From Coriobacteriia bacterium (lineage in GTDB: Bacteria > Actinomycetota > Coriobacteriia > Anaerosomatales > PHET01), in contig JAXMKZ010000011.1 in NCBI GenBank assembly GCA_034370385.1, forward strand, positions 101,103-165,102: 64,000 nucleotides of DNA, in the 5' to 3' direction. Below, one piece after another: positions 40,430-49,473 of the stretch (position 1 is the first letter of the stretch; each line of letters opens with the position of its first letter). A model generated the notes under the pieces. That model was not told the origin of the DNA. It made no database searches and saw only the letters and a program-made list of their open reading frames with translations. A program made the translations under genes and the position numbers.

Positions 40430-41367
40430 CCCTGAGCCGCGAACCATCGCCATGTCATCGCCAGTCCCGTTTCCAGCTCGACGCCCGCGCGCCAGCCCAG
40501 CGCGGCCTGCGCCTTGGATGGGGAGAGTGCACTATGGAGGATGTCCCCTTCGCGGGAAGAAGCGGTATCCGACGGCCCGAAGTACCCGGCGGCCACGCGC
40601 ATCGACATGAGAAGCTGATTCACGCTCGTCCGCTCGCCGGTCCCCACGTTGTACGCGGGCCCGTCCGGCCCTTCAGCGGCCAGGGGAGCTGCTGCGCTGA
40701 GCGCCGCGATGATCGCAGCCACGACGTCGCCCACGAACACGAAGTCCCGCGTCTGCGACCCGTCTCCGAACAGTACGGGGCGCTCGCTGCGGTGCATGCG
40801 GTCGCAGAATATCGCCACGACCCCGCCCTCGCCCGCCGCGTCTTGGCGCGGTCCATAGACATTGGCAAAACGGAAACTGGCGAAGTCTGTGCCGCTCCCC
40901 CGCAGCTCGGTGGCCATGAGCCCCTCGGCCTCGAGCTTCGATGACCCGTAGGGACTCATCGGGGCCTTGCGCGCCGTCTCAATGAGCGGGACCATCTCCG
41001 GCTCGCCGTAGACTGCAGCTGTTGACGCCGACACCATCACGCGAGCACCCGCATCGCGCGCCGCGACTGCGATCCTCCGGGTACCCTCGGCGTTGACCGC
41101 CCGGTCACGTTCGGGCTGGGCCACGGAGACACTCACACTCGCTTGGGCCGCAAGGTGTACGACGCCTTCGGGAGCGAACTCCGCGATGACCACACGAGTC
41201 TCGTCGTCGAGGATGTCGAGCTTGCGAAAGCTGGCCCGGGGGTCGAGATTGCCCATGTGGCCGGTCGATAGATCGTCGATGACCAGCACATCGTGTCCGG
41301 CGGCGAGCAGCGCGAACACCGTGTTGCTGCCGATGAAACCGGCTCCGCCGGTGACAAGAACCTTCAC
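40426..41367 (-). CDS. NAD-dependent sugar epimerase (GalE-like SDR)
   Basis: A 313-residue extended short-chain dehydrogenase. NAD-binding GGAGFIGSN at the N-terminus, acidic D-D in VIDDLSTGH, SASTAAVYG and the catalytic YGSSK (Y-x3-K). VHLAAQASV and FRFANVYGPRQD place it among UDP-glucose 4-epimerase-like enzymes. It would supply UDP-galactose or a related sugar, perhaps for the exopolysaccharide at 17-35 kb. GalE identity as such is not proven. Confidence 0.88.
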   Translation of the reverse strand: MKVLVTGGAGFIGSNTVFALLAAGHDVLVIDDLSTGHMGNLDPRASFRKLDILDDETRVVIAEFAPEGVVHLAAQASVSVSVAQPERDRAVNAEGTRRIAVAARDAGARVMVSASTAAVYGEPEMVPLIETARKAPMSPYGSSKLEAEGLMATELRGSGTDFASFRFANVYGPRQDAAGEGGVVAIFCDRMHRSERPVLFGDGSQTRDFVFVGDVVAAIIAALSAAAPLAAEGPDGPAYNVGTGERTSVNQLLMSMRVAAGYFGPSDTASSREGDILHSALSPSKAQAALGWRAGVELETGLAMTWRWFAAQG

Positions 41368-41403
41368 CCACTACCTCCTCGTGAGCACACGTACGTGCCG
41401 ACG

Positions 41404-43806
41404 CTAACCTGACGCGGGCTTCGCTCGCGACGTCTTCTTGCTCACTCCGGTGCCACGAGACTTGCCCGGACCACAGCCCTTGACCAGCGCGAGTGCGAGA
41501 ACCTCGTCCATCGTCTCCACCGGGACGACCGCCATATCCTCGAGCACGTGGGGCGGCAGGAGCTCAAGGTCACGCGTGTTGTCTTTCGGTATGAGCACCG
41601 TCGTGATGCCGGCCCGATGCGCGGCAAGCAGCTTCTCCTTGAGACCGCCGATGGGCAGCACGTGCCCCCGCAACGTGATCTCGCCGGTCATGGCCAGATC
41701 CCGCCTGACGGGACAGCCGACCAGTGCCGAGGCGAGCGCCGTGGCCATGGTAATGCCCGCGCTCGGGCCGTCCTTGGGTATGGCGGCGGCGGGTACGTGG
41801 ATGTGCAGGTCGCTGGTGTCAGCGAAGTCGACCTCGACACCCAGACTCTTGGCGCGTGTGCGTATGTAGGTGAGTGCGGCCGTCGCGGACTCGCGCATGA
41901 CGTCACCGAGCTGGCCCGTCAAGATGACGGCGCCCTTCCCGGGCATCGTTGTGGCTTCGATGAAGATGACGTCGCCCCCGACCTCCGTCCAGACGAGGCC
42001 AGTGGCCACGCCGATCTCGTCCTTCTCTTCGGCCAGGCCGAACGAGAACCGTGGGGGGCCGAGGTACTTGTGCAGCGTTCGCGGACTGACGGTGGTCTTG
42101 CCGCGCTTGCCCTCGACCACTTTGCGGGCCACCTGTCTACAGACCGCCGCGATGGTCCGCTCGAGGTTGCGAACACCCGCCTCTCGGGTGTGCCTGCGAA
42201 TGATCTCGCTGATCGCGGCATCGGTCACATCGAGGCGGCCCGGAGTCAGTCCGTGCTCTGTCAGCTGCTTGGGCACCAGGTACCGGCGTGCGATATGGAG
42301 CTTCTCGTCTTCGGTGTAGCCCGGGAAGTGGATGACCTCCATGCGGTCGCGCAACGGCGCCGGAATCGGGTCGAGCAGGTTGGCGGTGGTGATGAACATG
42401 ACGTCAGAGAGATCGAAGGGCACCTCGAGGTAGTGGTCCTGAAACGCGTAGTTCTGCTCCGGGTCGAGGACTTCGAGCAGCGCAGACGTCGGATCTCCCC
42501 GAAAATCCATGCCCACTTTGTCGATCTCGTCCATCATGAAGACCGGGTTGCGGGTCTTCGCTTGGCTGATCTGCTGCACGATACGGCCCGGCATAGCCCC
42601 TACGTAGGTGCGCCGGTGACCGCGGATCTCCGCCTCGTCTCGGACCCCTCCGAGCGAGATCCGAATGAACTCCCGGTTGAGAGAGTGCGCTATCGACCTA
42701 CCGATGGACGTCTTGCCCACGCCGGGAGGTCCGACGAAGCACAGGATCGGACCACGCATCCTGTCGGTGAGCTTGTGGACAGCAAGATACTCGAGCACAC
42801 GCTCCTTGACCTTCTCGAGGCCGTAGTGGTCCGTGTCGAGGATCCCCTGGGCCTCAACGAGGTCCAGCTTCTCCTCGGACTCATCGTTCCACGGCATCCC
42901 GATCAGCCAGTCCAGGTAGGTCCGGATGACACCGGTCTCAGCGGAAGCGGACGGCATCTTCTCCAGCCGACCCAGCTCCTTGAGCGCCCTCTCTTCGACC
43001 GCTTCAGGCATGCTCGCTTCACGGATCTTGTTGGTGTACTCGTCGATCTCGGCCTGCGTCTCATCGAACGTGCCGAGTTCTTGTTGAATCGCTTTGAGTT
43101 GTTCGCGCAGGAAGTACTCTCGCTGCGACTGGCTCATCTGGTCCTTGACGCGATTCTGGATCTTGCTGCCAAGTTCGAGTATCTCGAGCTCTTTTCGCAA
43201 GAACCGCGCGACACGCTCAAGGCGTTCAGCCGACCCGATGGCCTCGAGAATCTCCTGCTTCTCCTCCACCTTCAGATTGAGATGGAACGCGACGAAGTCG
43301 CCGAGCCGACCCGGCTCCTCGATCGCCGAGGCCGCGACGAGCACCTCCTGCGGAATCGGCTTGCCGAGCTCCGCCGCTTTCTCGAAGTCCGATATCAGGG
43401 TACGCATGAGCGCTTCGGTCTCGAGATCGACGCCCAGCGGCTCCTCGATGTGCTCGACTCGAACGATGAAGTACGGATCGGTCTGCACGTACTCGAGGAT
43501 TCTGAAGCGCGAACTGCCTTCGACGAGCGCCTTGGCCGTGCCGTCGGGCAGCTTGAGCTCCTGCATCACGGTGGCGATGCAGCCAATCTCGAAGATATCT
43601 CCGGGCTCCGGATCCCCCACCTCTGCGTGACGCTGGGTGGCAAGCGCCACCACGTGCTCTTGGCGCATCGCCTCCTCGAGCGCGCGAATCGAGCGCTCTC
43701 GGCCGACGAAGAGCGGGACGACCAGGTTCGGAAACAGGATGACGTCGCGCAGCGGGATGAGCGGAAGCAGCTCCGGCACGACTGTGGAGTTCTCGCGCTG
43801 AGACAT
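41404..43806 (-). CDS. lon: Lon ATP-dependent protease
   Basis: An 800-residue protease: Lon N domain (about 1-205, starting [16 protein letters not shown]), coiled linker, AAA+ module with Walker [10 protein letters not shown] and Walker [10 protein letters not shown], and the S16 protease domain with serine in [12 protein letters not shown] and lysine in [14 protein letters not shown]. It degrades misfolded and regulatory proteins in the cytoplasm. The ATG at 43806 has GAGAGGA about 12 nt upstream; 19 earlier codons in frame are rejected. Full length for bacterial LonA; a short basic C-terminal tail is added. Confidence 0.97.
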   Translation of the reverse strand: MSQRENSTVVPELLPLIPLRDVILFPNLVVPLFVGRERSIRALEEAMRQEHVVALATQRHAEVGDPEPGDIFEIGCIATVMQELKLPDGTAKALVEGSSRFRILEYVQTDPYFIVRVEHIEEPLGVDLETEALMRTLISDFEKAAELGKPIPQEVLVAASAIEEPGRLGDFVAFHLNLKVEEKQEILEAIGSAERLERVARFLRKELEILELGSKIQNRVKDQMSQSQREYFLREQLKAIQQELGTFDETQAEIDEYTNKIREASMPEAVEERALKELGRLEKMPSASAETGVIRTYLDWLIGMPWNDESEEKLDLVEAQGILDTDHYGLEKVKERVLEYLAVHKLTDRMRGPILCFVGPPGVGKTSIGRSIAHSLNREFIRISLGGVRDEAEIRGHRRTYVGAMPGRIVQQISQAKTRNPVFMMDEIDKVGMDFRGDPTSALLEVLDPEQNYAFQDHYLEVPFDLSDVMFITTANLLDPIPAPLRDRMEVIHFPGYTEDEKLHIARRYLVPKQLTEHGLTPGRLDVTDAAISEIIRRHTREAGVRNLERTIAAVCRQVARKVVEGKRGKTTVSPRTLHKYLGPPRFSFGLAEEKDEIGVATGLVWTEVGGDVIFIEATTMPGKGAVILTGQLGDVMRESATAALTYIRTRAKSLGVEVDFADTSDLHIHVPAAAIPKDGPSAGITMATALASALVGCPVRRDLAMTGEITLRGHVLPIGGLKEKLLAAHRAGITTVLIPKDNTRDLELLPPHVLEDMAVVPVETMDEVLALALVKGCGPGKSRGTGVSKKTSRAKPASG

Positions 43807-43981
43807 GCGGAATCGAAGTCCTCTCTGGTGGGCGTGCGATAATCCTACTTGCCCGTATCGCACCTATGGTACACGTACCCGTAAGCGCGCCTGCTGCGTG
43901 TGATCGGAGCGGGGAGCCTTCATCAGACAGGAACCACATACTGCGCTCAGGCGCGCACTGCCACGCGTCCTGGCACTGACC

Positions 43982-45949
43982 TTGGTCGTGGGGCTTGCGG
44001 TGCCTGCGGTACCCGGCGTCGCCCAGCCGGATACCAAGCGAAGCAGCCGGGCGGCAGCGCTGCGCGTGGAGACGGTGACTTCAAAGCTCCCGGGCGCGGT
44101 CGCATCCTTGGAGACGACGCACCCCTCCATCGCCGCAGGCGGGACCTTCGGCTACCTCGTGCGGACTCGTGTGCCGCGCGACGCGACACGGGTGTGGGTT
44201 CGCTTTCGTGTCCAGCGACCGACCGGTCGACTGATCTTTCAGCGCACGCGCTCGCTCGAGGTCACTTCGCCGGGGTCGGTTGAGACCTTCTTCGAACGCA
44301 CCACCGACGACCTCGACCTTCTGCCCGGCGTCTACCCTGTGGAGGCGGAAGTAGTCGTAAGTGGTGACGGCGCCCAGCGCACCGCCTCGCTGAAGACCGG
44401 ACTGCGGGTCTACGACGAAGCGAAGCCCCGCCTGACGATCGCCCTCGTCACTCGCATCTCCGGCCAACCGCTGGCCGACCCGGAGGGGCGATTCGTCGCT
44501 GACCCGGCGCGCTTCACGCGATCACGCGACGACGCCCAGGGGCTGGCGGAATGGGTACTCAGCGAGCCCACGGCGCGGGTGACGCTCGCCATCTCGCCGC
44601 TACTGCTTGAGGAGTGGAGCCGCATCACCGATGGCTACGAGTTCATCGGGCCTGAGGGCGTCGAAACGATTCCCGCGGACTCGCCCGTGAGCAAGGAGTA
44701 CGCGAACGCCCTCGAAACACTGCGCGGCGCCCTGGGTACCGGGCGGCTCGAACTGACATCGCTTGGCTACTCGGACCCGGCGCTTTCGGACCTCGAGGCT
44801 GCAGGCCTCGGAGCCGACGTGTTCCCCCAGTATGAGCAGGGCCTGTCGGCGACGTTCGCTGCGCTCGAGACCACACCCTCGACGGGAACGGTCCCCGCGA
44901 ACGGGTGCATCCCGTCAAGTGCGATCACCCGCCTCGCGCAAGCGGGTGTGCGCTACGCCGTTGTGGAGGCAGACTGCACCCGAACGGGCGAGTCCACGGC
45001 ACAGCCCACCTCGTATCAGACCCAGCCCGGGGGACTTACCGTCCTCGTGGCAGACTCCCGACTCTCGAGCGCTATCACATCAGAGGACACGTCTGCGGCC
45101 GTGAGCGCCGCGTTCGCTCGCGCCATCGACGATGACGCCTTCGGACCGCTCACCGCCGTGATCGAGCTGGGGCCCGGCGATGCGGAGGTCGCTGCCCTCA
45201 GTGGTTTCGTCAGATCGATGGAGCTTGCCCCTTGGGCGGGATTCCGCACCGCTCGGGATGCCGTGCGCCCGACCAAGCGCACGGTCAAGCTGCTCGCGGC
45301 CCGGAGCTCCGATGGGGCGCCTGCCGACTACTGGGGGGTCGTGGCCGCCGCCCGGAAGTCGGCCAATGCGCTCTCTTCCGCGGCGGGCGAGGGGGCGCCT
45401 GACGCTGTCACCGCTCAGCGAGACTCGTTCATCGCACAGTGCTCTGCGTGGGCCGGTCCCGATGGACGATGGGCAGCCGCCGACCGCGGACGTGCGTTCG
45501 CTGCGACCGCCGAGCGCCTCGCCGACGCGGCACTCGGCGGCGTGAACCTCGCGCTTGAGCCGATCACCCTCGCCGGGGCACAAGGCGACGTGCCGATCAC
45601 GGTCCGCAACGCCGGCGATCGCACTCTGGCGGTCACGGTCCGCGCCCGGGCCAGTGGCGGCGCGCACGTGCTCGACTCGCAGGTCACCACCTTGGCGCTT
45701 GAGCCGGGTGAGTCGTTCCTCGAAATCCCCATAGACCTCAGCCATTCAGTCTCCGGGCGGCTCGCAGTCGACATCCTTGCAGGTCAGCTGGTGCTCGATA
45801 GCGCGGAAGTCACCGTCAGGGCCTCGTACCTGGATCGCATCGCCGTGGTTGGGGGGGTGCTGGTGATTCTCGGCATGATGCTGGCTTACATCGTCCGACG
45901 TGTGCGAATCGCCGACGTCGATGCCGATGACGCCGACGGCGTACACTAG
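43982..45949 (+). CDS. large secreted, membrane-anchored protein (DUF6049-like)
   Basis: A protein of at least 655 residues: signal peptide region, a beta-rich domain, a central domain that includes LTIALVTRISGQPL and KGYSDPALSDLE-like sugar-hydrolase-style segments, late Ig-like beta domain, and a C-terminal membrane helix (about 620-640) with a short acidic cytoplasmic tail. Its plan and its place just before trxB resemble the DUF6049 proteins of Actinomycetota, whose function is unknown. The start is unclear: TTG at 43982 would cut the signal peptide. An in-frame ATC at 43922 follows GGGGAG by 7 nt and gives RQEPHTALRRALPRVLALTL, a full signal peptide, but is not a standard start. Confidence 0.75.
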   Translation: MVVGLAVPAVPGVAQPDTKRSSRAAALRVETVTSKLPGAVASLETTHPSIAAGGTFGYLVRTRVPRDATRVWVRFRVQRPTGRLIFQRTRSLEVTSPGSVETFFERTTDDLDLLPGVYPVEAEVVVSGDGAQRTASLKTGLRVYDEAKPRLTIALVTRISGQPLADPEGRFVADPARFTRSRDDAQGLAEWVLSEPTARVTLAISPLLLEEWSRITDGYEFIGPEGVETIPADSPVSKEYANALETLRGALGTGRLELTSLGYSDPALSDLEAAGLGADVFPQYEQGLSATFAALETTPSTGTVPANGCIPSSAITRLAQAGVRYAVVEADCTRTGESTAQPTSYQTQPGGLTVLVADSRLSSAITSEDTSAAVSAAFARAIDDDAFGPLTAVIELGPGDAEVAALSGFVRSMELAPWAGFRTARDAVRPTKRTVKLLAARSSDGAPADYWGVVAAARKSANALSSAAGEGAPDAVTAQRDSFIAQCSAWAGPDGRWAAADRGRAFAATAERLADAALGGVNLALEPITLAGAQGDVPITVRNAGDRTLAVTVRARASGGAHVLDSQVTTLALEPGESFLEIPIDLSHSVSGRLAVDILAGQLVLDSAEVTVRASYLDRIAVVGGVLVILGMMLAYIVRRVRIADVDADDADGVH

Positions 45950-46043
45950 ACGGGATGATGGTGGCCGGAGGGGTGCCCGCATCGATTCACGCGAACGAGC
46001 GTTGTTCGCGTTCACGCTGAACCACACGTCGAAAGGTCATCAG

Positions 46044-47177
46044 ATGAGGAAGGTCGTCATCCTCGACACGAACGTCCTGCTCGCAGATCCCAACGCCGTA
46101 CTGTCGTTCCCGCGGGCTGAGGTCGTCATCCCCGAGACGGTCCTGGGCGAGCTGGACAAGATCAAGACCGCGCGCGTCGATCCTGACCTTCGCTTCCGTG
46201 GACGGGAGGTCACCCGCCTGCTCTTTGAGCTTGGCGAGGACGGCTCCTTGATCGAGGGGGTATCACTCCCCGACGGCGGCACCCTCCGGGTGGCCCAGCT
46301 CGATACCGATCGGCCCCTACCTGAGGGCCTGAGCACACGACAGGCCGACGACAAGATTCTCGCCACCGCCATGCAGACCTGTCAGACCGAGGGCCCTGAA
46401 TGCGAAGTCACTTTGGTGACGAACGACTTGAATATGCTCCTCAAGGCTCAGACGCTTGGCATGACGGTCATGCGCTACGGCGACGGGGATGAGGGCGGCT
46501 TCGCTCGCCGCTACATCATCCGTCCGTTCCAGCGCTACAAGGTCCCGTTGGGCATCCTGGCCATCGCGCTCGGCGTGTTCGCCGCGATCATCGTCATCGT
46601 GTGGTCGACTCGGCCTCCCTCAGCAGGTACCGCAAGCCTTCCGACCGAGTTCGAGCAGTTGCTGAGCCCCAGCCAGCAGCAGGCGCTGGACGCCTTGGTG
46701 ACGCTCGAGAACAACCCGGATGACGCGGAGGCATTGCTGCGGATGGCGAACTTCTACTTCGGGCTCACCGAGCAAGCCCGCATACAAGAGGATCCGGCCT
46801 CGCAGATCCGATGGTCGCAGCCCGGATTGAGGTACTACCAGCGCTACCTGACCCTGTCCGCGGACAATCTGGATGCGCGAGCCGATCTGGCGACCCTGTT
46901 GTTCTACGCCGGCCAGACAGACCGGGCGATCCAGGAGATCGGCAAGGTTCTGGAGGCACAGCCGGACCACGTCAACGGCAACTACAATCTCGGAATAGTG
47001 CTACTGAACGGCCGCAACGACCTCGAGGGCGCGCTCACGCAGTTCGAGAAGGTCGTCGAGCTGACGAAGGCGGATCCGGACTTGCACGCGATACAGAAGC
47101 AAGCCGAAGCCCTCATCGCCCAGATCAAAGCCAGCCAAGACGCATCGGCAGAGCAGACGCAAGGAGCAACGCAGTGA
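46044..47177 (+). CDS. PIN nuclease-TM-TPR fusion protein
   Basis: A 377-residue protein with three parts. An N-terminal PIN domain (about 1-145) of the PhoH/YlaK type has VVILDTNVLLADPNAVLSF, VIPETVLGELDKIK, ADDKILATA and VTNDLNMLLK, so its acidic metal site is complete (D8, E35, D102-D103, D128). A membrane helix follows (about 168-188), then TPR-like helical repeats (about 205-370) outside. The PhoH ATPase that normally follows this PIN domain is missing. The stop overlaps the trxB start (GTGA). An inside nuclease joined to an outside protein-binding scaffold is odd; role unknown. Confidence 0.85.
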   Translation: MRKVVILDTNVLLADPNAVLSFPRAEVVIPETVLGELDKIKTARVDPDLRFRGREVTRLLFELGEDGSLIEGVSLPDGGTLRVAQLDTDRPLPEGLSTRQADDKILATAMQTCQTEGPECEVTLVTNDLNMLLKAQTLGMTVMRYGDGDEGGFARRYIIRPFQRYKVPLGILAIALGVFAAIIVIVWSTRPPSAGTASLPTEFEQLLSPSQQQALDALVTLENNPDDAEALLRMANFYFGLTEQARIQEDPASQIRWSQPGLRYYQRYLTLSADNLDARADLATLLFYAGQTDRAIQEIGKVLEAQPDHVNGNYNLGIVLLNGRNDLEGALTQFEKVVELTKADPDLHAIQKQAEALIAQIKASQDASAEQTQGATQ

Positions 47178-48121
47178 GCAACGAGAGAATCGACATCGCG
47201 ATCATCGGCGCAGGGCCCGGCGGGCTTGCCGCAGCCCTGTACGCCGCTCGCGGGCGGGCCAAGACGGTCGTCTTCGAGCGCGGTATCCCTGGCGGACAGA
47301 TCATCACCACCGACTGGGTCGAGAACTATCCCGGGTTCCCCCAGGGGCTGTCGGGTGCTGAGCTCGGCGATCTCATGACCAAGCAAGCCGAGGAGCACGG
47401 TGCAATCCTGAGGACGTTTTCGCCCGTCGACCGCATCGAGCAGCTCGATGACGGGACGTTTCAGCTCACGTGCGAGGACGAGCAGTTCGTGGCGACCTCG
47501 GTGATCCTGGCCACCGGCGCCATCCCGCGCAAACTCGGTGTGCTGGGCGAGGCCGAATACACCGGGCGCGGCGTGTCGTGGTGCGCCACGTGCGATGGCG
47601 CGCTCTACAAGGAGAAGGTCGTGTGCGTCGTCGGCGGCGGAGACGCGGCGGTCGAAGAAGCGATGTTCCTCACGAGGTTCGCCTCACGCGTTCATGTGAT
47701 CCACCGGCGCGACGAGCTGCGCGCCACCAAGTGTCTCCAGGAGCGCTGCTTCAACAACGACAAGATCGAGATGCACTGGAGCCGCACCGTCACCGAGATA
47801 CTGGGCGAGAACGGAAAGGTCGCCGGAGTGCGGCTCGCATCCACCGCCGGTGAACCCGAAATGGTGTTGCCGGTGGACGGCGTGTTCATCTTCGTAGGAG
47901 TACACCCTATGAACGAGCTCGCACGAGACCTGTGCGACTTGGCCGATAGCGGGTACATCCTTATCGACCACGACGGTCGAACGTCGGTTCCTGGCCTGTT
48001 CGCAGCGGGCGATGTGACCGACTCGGAACTCAAGCAGGTGATAACCGCGGCGGCGAAGGGTGCCTCAGCGGCGTTCGAGGCACTACGCTATATCGACAGC
48101 GCGACCGTGTGCAGTATCTGA
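47174..48121 (+). CDS. trxB: thioredoxin reductase
   Basis: A 315-residue FAD/NAD(P)H disulfide reductase. FAD loop IIGAGPGGLAAALYA, redox pair C137-x-x-C140 in SWCATCDG, NAD(P) loop VVGGGDAAVEEA and FAD C-terminal GLFAAGDVTDSELKQVITAAA. The HRRDELRA segment after the second loop has the basic residues that favour NADPH. It reduces the thioredoxin encoded 25 nt downstream. GTG start overlaps the PIN-TPR stop; AAGGAG lies 7 nt upstream. Confidence 0.95.
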   Translation: MSNERIDIAIIGAGPGGLAAALYAARGRAKTVVFERGIPGGQIITTDWVENYPGFPQGLSGAELGDLMTKQAEEHGAILRTFSPVDRIEQLDDGTFQLTCEDEQFVATSVILATGAIPRKLGVLGEAEYTGRGVSWCATCDGALYKEKVVCVVGGGDAAVEEAMFLTRFASRVHVIHRRDELRATKCLQERCFNNDKIEMHWSRTVTEILGENGKVAGVRLASTAGEPEMVLPVDGVFIFVGVHPMNELARDLCDLADSGYILIDHDGRTSVPGLFAAGDVTDSELKQVITAAAKGASAAFEALRYIDSATVCSI

Positions 48122-48146
48122 TAACCGGCAGAAAGAGGGGTTTCAC

Positions 48147-48467
48147 ATGGCGGACCTGGTACAGGTGACCGATGCGAACTTCGACGAAACCGTCGGAGCA
48201 AGCGGCAAGGCCTTCTTGCTCGATTTCTGGGCACCGTGGTGCGGCCCGTGCCGCATGATGGAGCCGGTACTCAAGGAGCTCGCGGCCGAGCATGACAGCA
48301 TCACCATCGGCAAGCTGAATGTTGACGAGAACCCGACCACCGCCACGAAGTACGACGTGCTGTCGATTCCGACGCTCCTCGTCTTCAAGGATGGCGAGGT
48401 AGTGAAGAAGCTCGTCGGAGCGATGCCGAAGAAGAAGCTTCTCGACGACCTCTCCGCTTGGCTGTGA
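48147..48467 (+). CDS. trxA: thioredoxin
   Basis: A 106-residue classical thioredoxin with the active site W31-C-G-P-C35, the cis-proline in SIPTLLVFKDGE and the buried aspartate in LLDFWAPW. It passes electrons from TrxB to cytoplasmic disulfides. AGAGGGG lies 6 nt before the ATG. Confidence 0.96.
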   Translation: MADLVQVTDANFDETVGASGKAFLLDFWAPWCGPCRMMEPVLKELAAEHDSITIGKLNVDENPTTATKYDVLSIPTLLVFKDGEVVKKLVGAMPKKKLLDDLSAWL

Positions 48468-48468
48468 T

Positions 48469-48726
48469 GTGCTGATGTGCCAGAAGGGCGTCAACCCCGA
48501 CCAGATGAAGCTGATGATCGGCCAAGCCGATGACGCGCTGGCCATGGCTCAGCAGTGGCTGGAGCAGATCCACCACCTTGCAGATCAGGCCGATCTCAGT
48601 CGTCCGAGCGTGAGCGTCGCGCAGGCTTCGGTACTGCTCGGCGAGGCTCGTGCGAAGCTCGACCACGCAGCCAACGAGCTCGACGGCACGGCAGGCGACT
48701 CCGGCGCCAGCGTGGAGCTCGTCTAG
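48469..48726 (+). CDS. small helical protein of unknown function
   Basis: An 85-residue frame starts 1 nt after the trxA stop (GTG; an ATG lies two codons on). The sequence is amphipathic helix with no Cys beyond C4: DQMKLMIGQADDALAMAQQW then SVLLGEARAKLDHAANELDG, which looks like a helical hairpin. No clear ribosome-binding site; coupling to trxA is the likely way it is translated. It ends just before the operon terminator, which supports it being real. Confidence 0.5.
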   Translation: MLMCQKGVNPDQMKLMIGQADDALAMAQQWLEQIHHLADQADLSRPSVSVAQASVLLGEARAKLDHAANELDGTAGDSGASVELV

Positions 48727-48773
48727 CGAATGCGACGCGCTGGCCCATGAGGCCTTCGCGCAGGTGAACACCG

Positions 48774-48806
48774 CGAGCCCCCTCAGTCACCGAGGGGGCT
48801 CGTTTG
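48774..48806 (+). terminator. intrinsic terminator of the trx operon
   Basis: An 11-bp perfect stem, CGAGCCCCCTC (48774-48784) with GAGGGGGCTCG (48792-48802), encloses a 7-nt loop. TTTGC follows; the U-tract is short but the stem is very strong. Confidence 0.75.
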
Positions 48807-48879
48807 CATGGTGCGCGCTGAAGCCCTGCGCGCAGCGCTACACTGGTCACGGCTCGATTCGCGCGTCGGAGGGGCAGCG

Positions 48880-49473
48880 ATGGCACCAGCGGTGATGATC
48901 ACGGCCAAACGCGCCAAGCGTGCTGTCGCAGGCCTCGTGTTCGCGGTGATGGGGCGAGGTCTTGTCGCCTGCGCACGCATCGATCCGCGCGTCCGCGCCG
49001 AAGTCTCATCGTGGCCCGACGACACGACGGTGACCTTGGCTATCCTGCCCGGCAGCCCACGCACGAGTCTGCGCCTGACCGGCAAGCGGCTCACCGCGCT
49101 GGGGTCAGGTCGCGCTCATGTGCCGACCCTGCTCGTGAGCTTCAAGAGCGCCGACGCCGCCGTGCCCGTCCTGCTTGGGGTGAAGCCGATCCTCCAGGGC
49201 TTCGCCGAGAACCGAGCGACCGTCGCAGGCGATATCGGGCTGGCCATGTCGCTCGTGCGCTGCCTCCACATCGTGGAGGGCTACCTCTACCCGAATCTCA
49301 TGACTCGAAGGATCCTACCGCGGCCTGCCACCCGGGAGCCCTTCGGTCACGTGCGGGCGTACGCCGGTCTCCTGCGTCGCACTGCACCGATCGCGACCCC
49401 CGACGTAGCGCGCGGGCCATCGGAAGACGGATCCGCCGAACTCACGGCGCCCCGACAGGAGGCCGGCACATGA
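48880..49473 (+). CDS. unknown protein, possibly SCP2-like, first gene of the AOR operon
   Basis: A 197-residue protein. After a basic, hydrophobic N-terminus (AKRAKRAVAGLVFAVMGRGL) come alternating strands and helices: TVTLAILPGSPRTSLRLTG, LLVSFKSADAAVPVLLGVK, ATVAGDIGLAMSLVRCLH. This order is like an SCP2 lipid-carrier fold (strand block, then a helix and a final G-D strand), but no family residue fixes it. GGAGGGG precedes the ATG at 48880. It overlaps the iron alcohol dehydrogenase gene by ATGA, and that gene overlaps AOR, so all three should act together, perhaps on hydrophobic aldehydes. Confidence 0.6.
   Translation: MAPAVMITAKRAKRAVAGLVFAVMGRGLVACARIDPRVRAEVSSWPDDTTVTLAILPGSPRTSLRLTGKRLTALGSGRAHVPTLLVSFKSADAAVPVLLGVKPILQGFAENRATVAGDIGLAMSLVRCLHIVEGYLYPNLMTRRILPRPATREPFGHVRAYAGLLRRTAPIATPDVARGPSEDGSAELTAPRQEAGT

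Noticed and set aside
41548..43842. A 764-codon plus-strand frame opposite lon
   Set aside because: The high-GC codon pattern of lon leaves the opposite strand open; the frame has no start signal or known domain.
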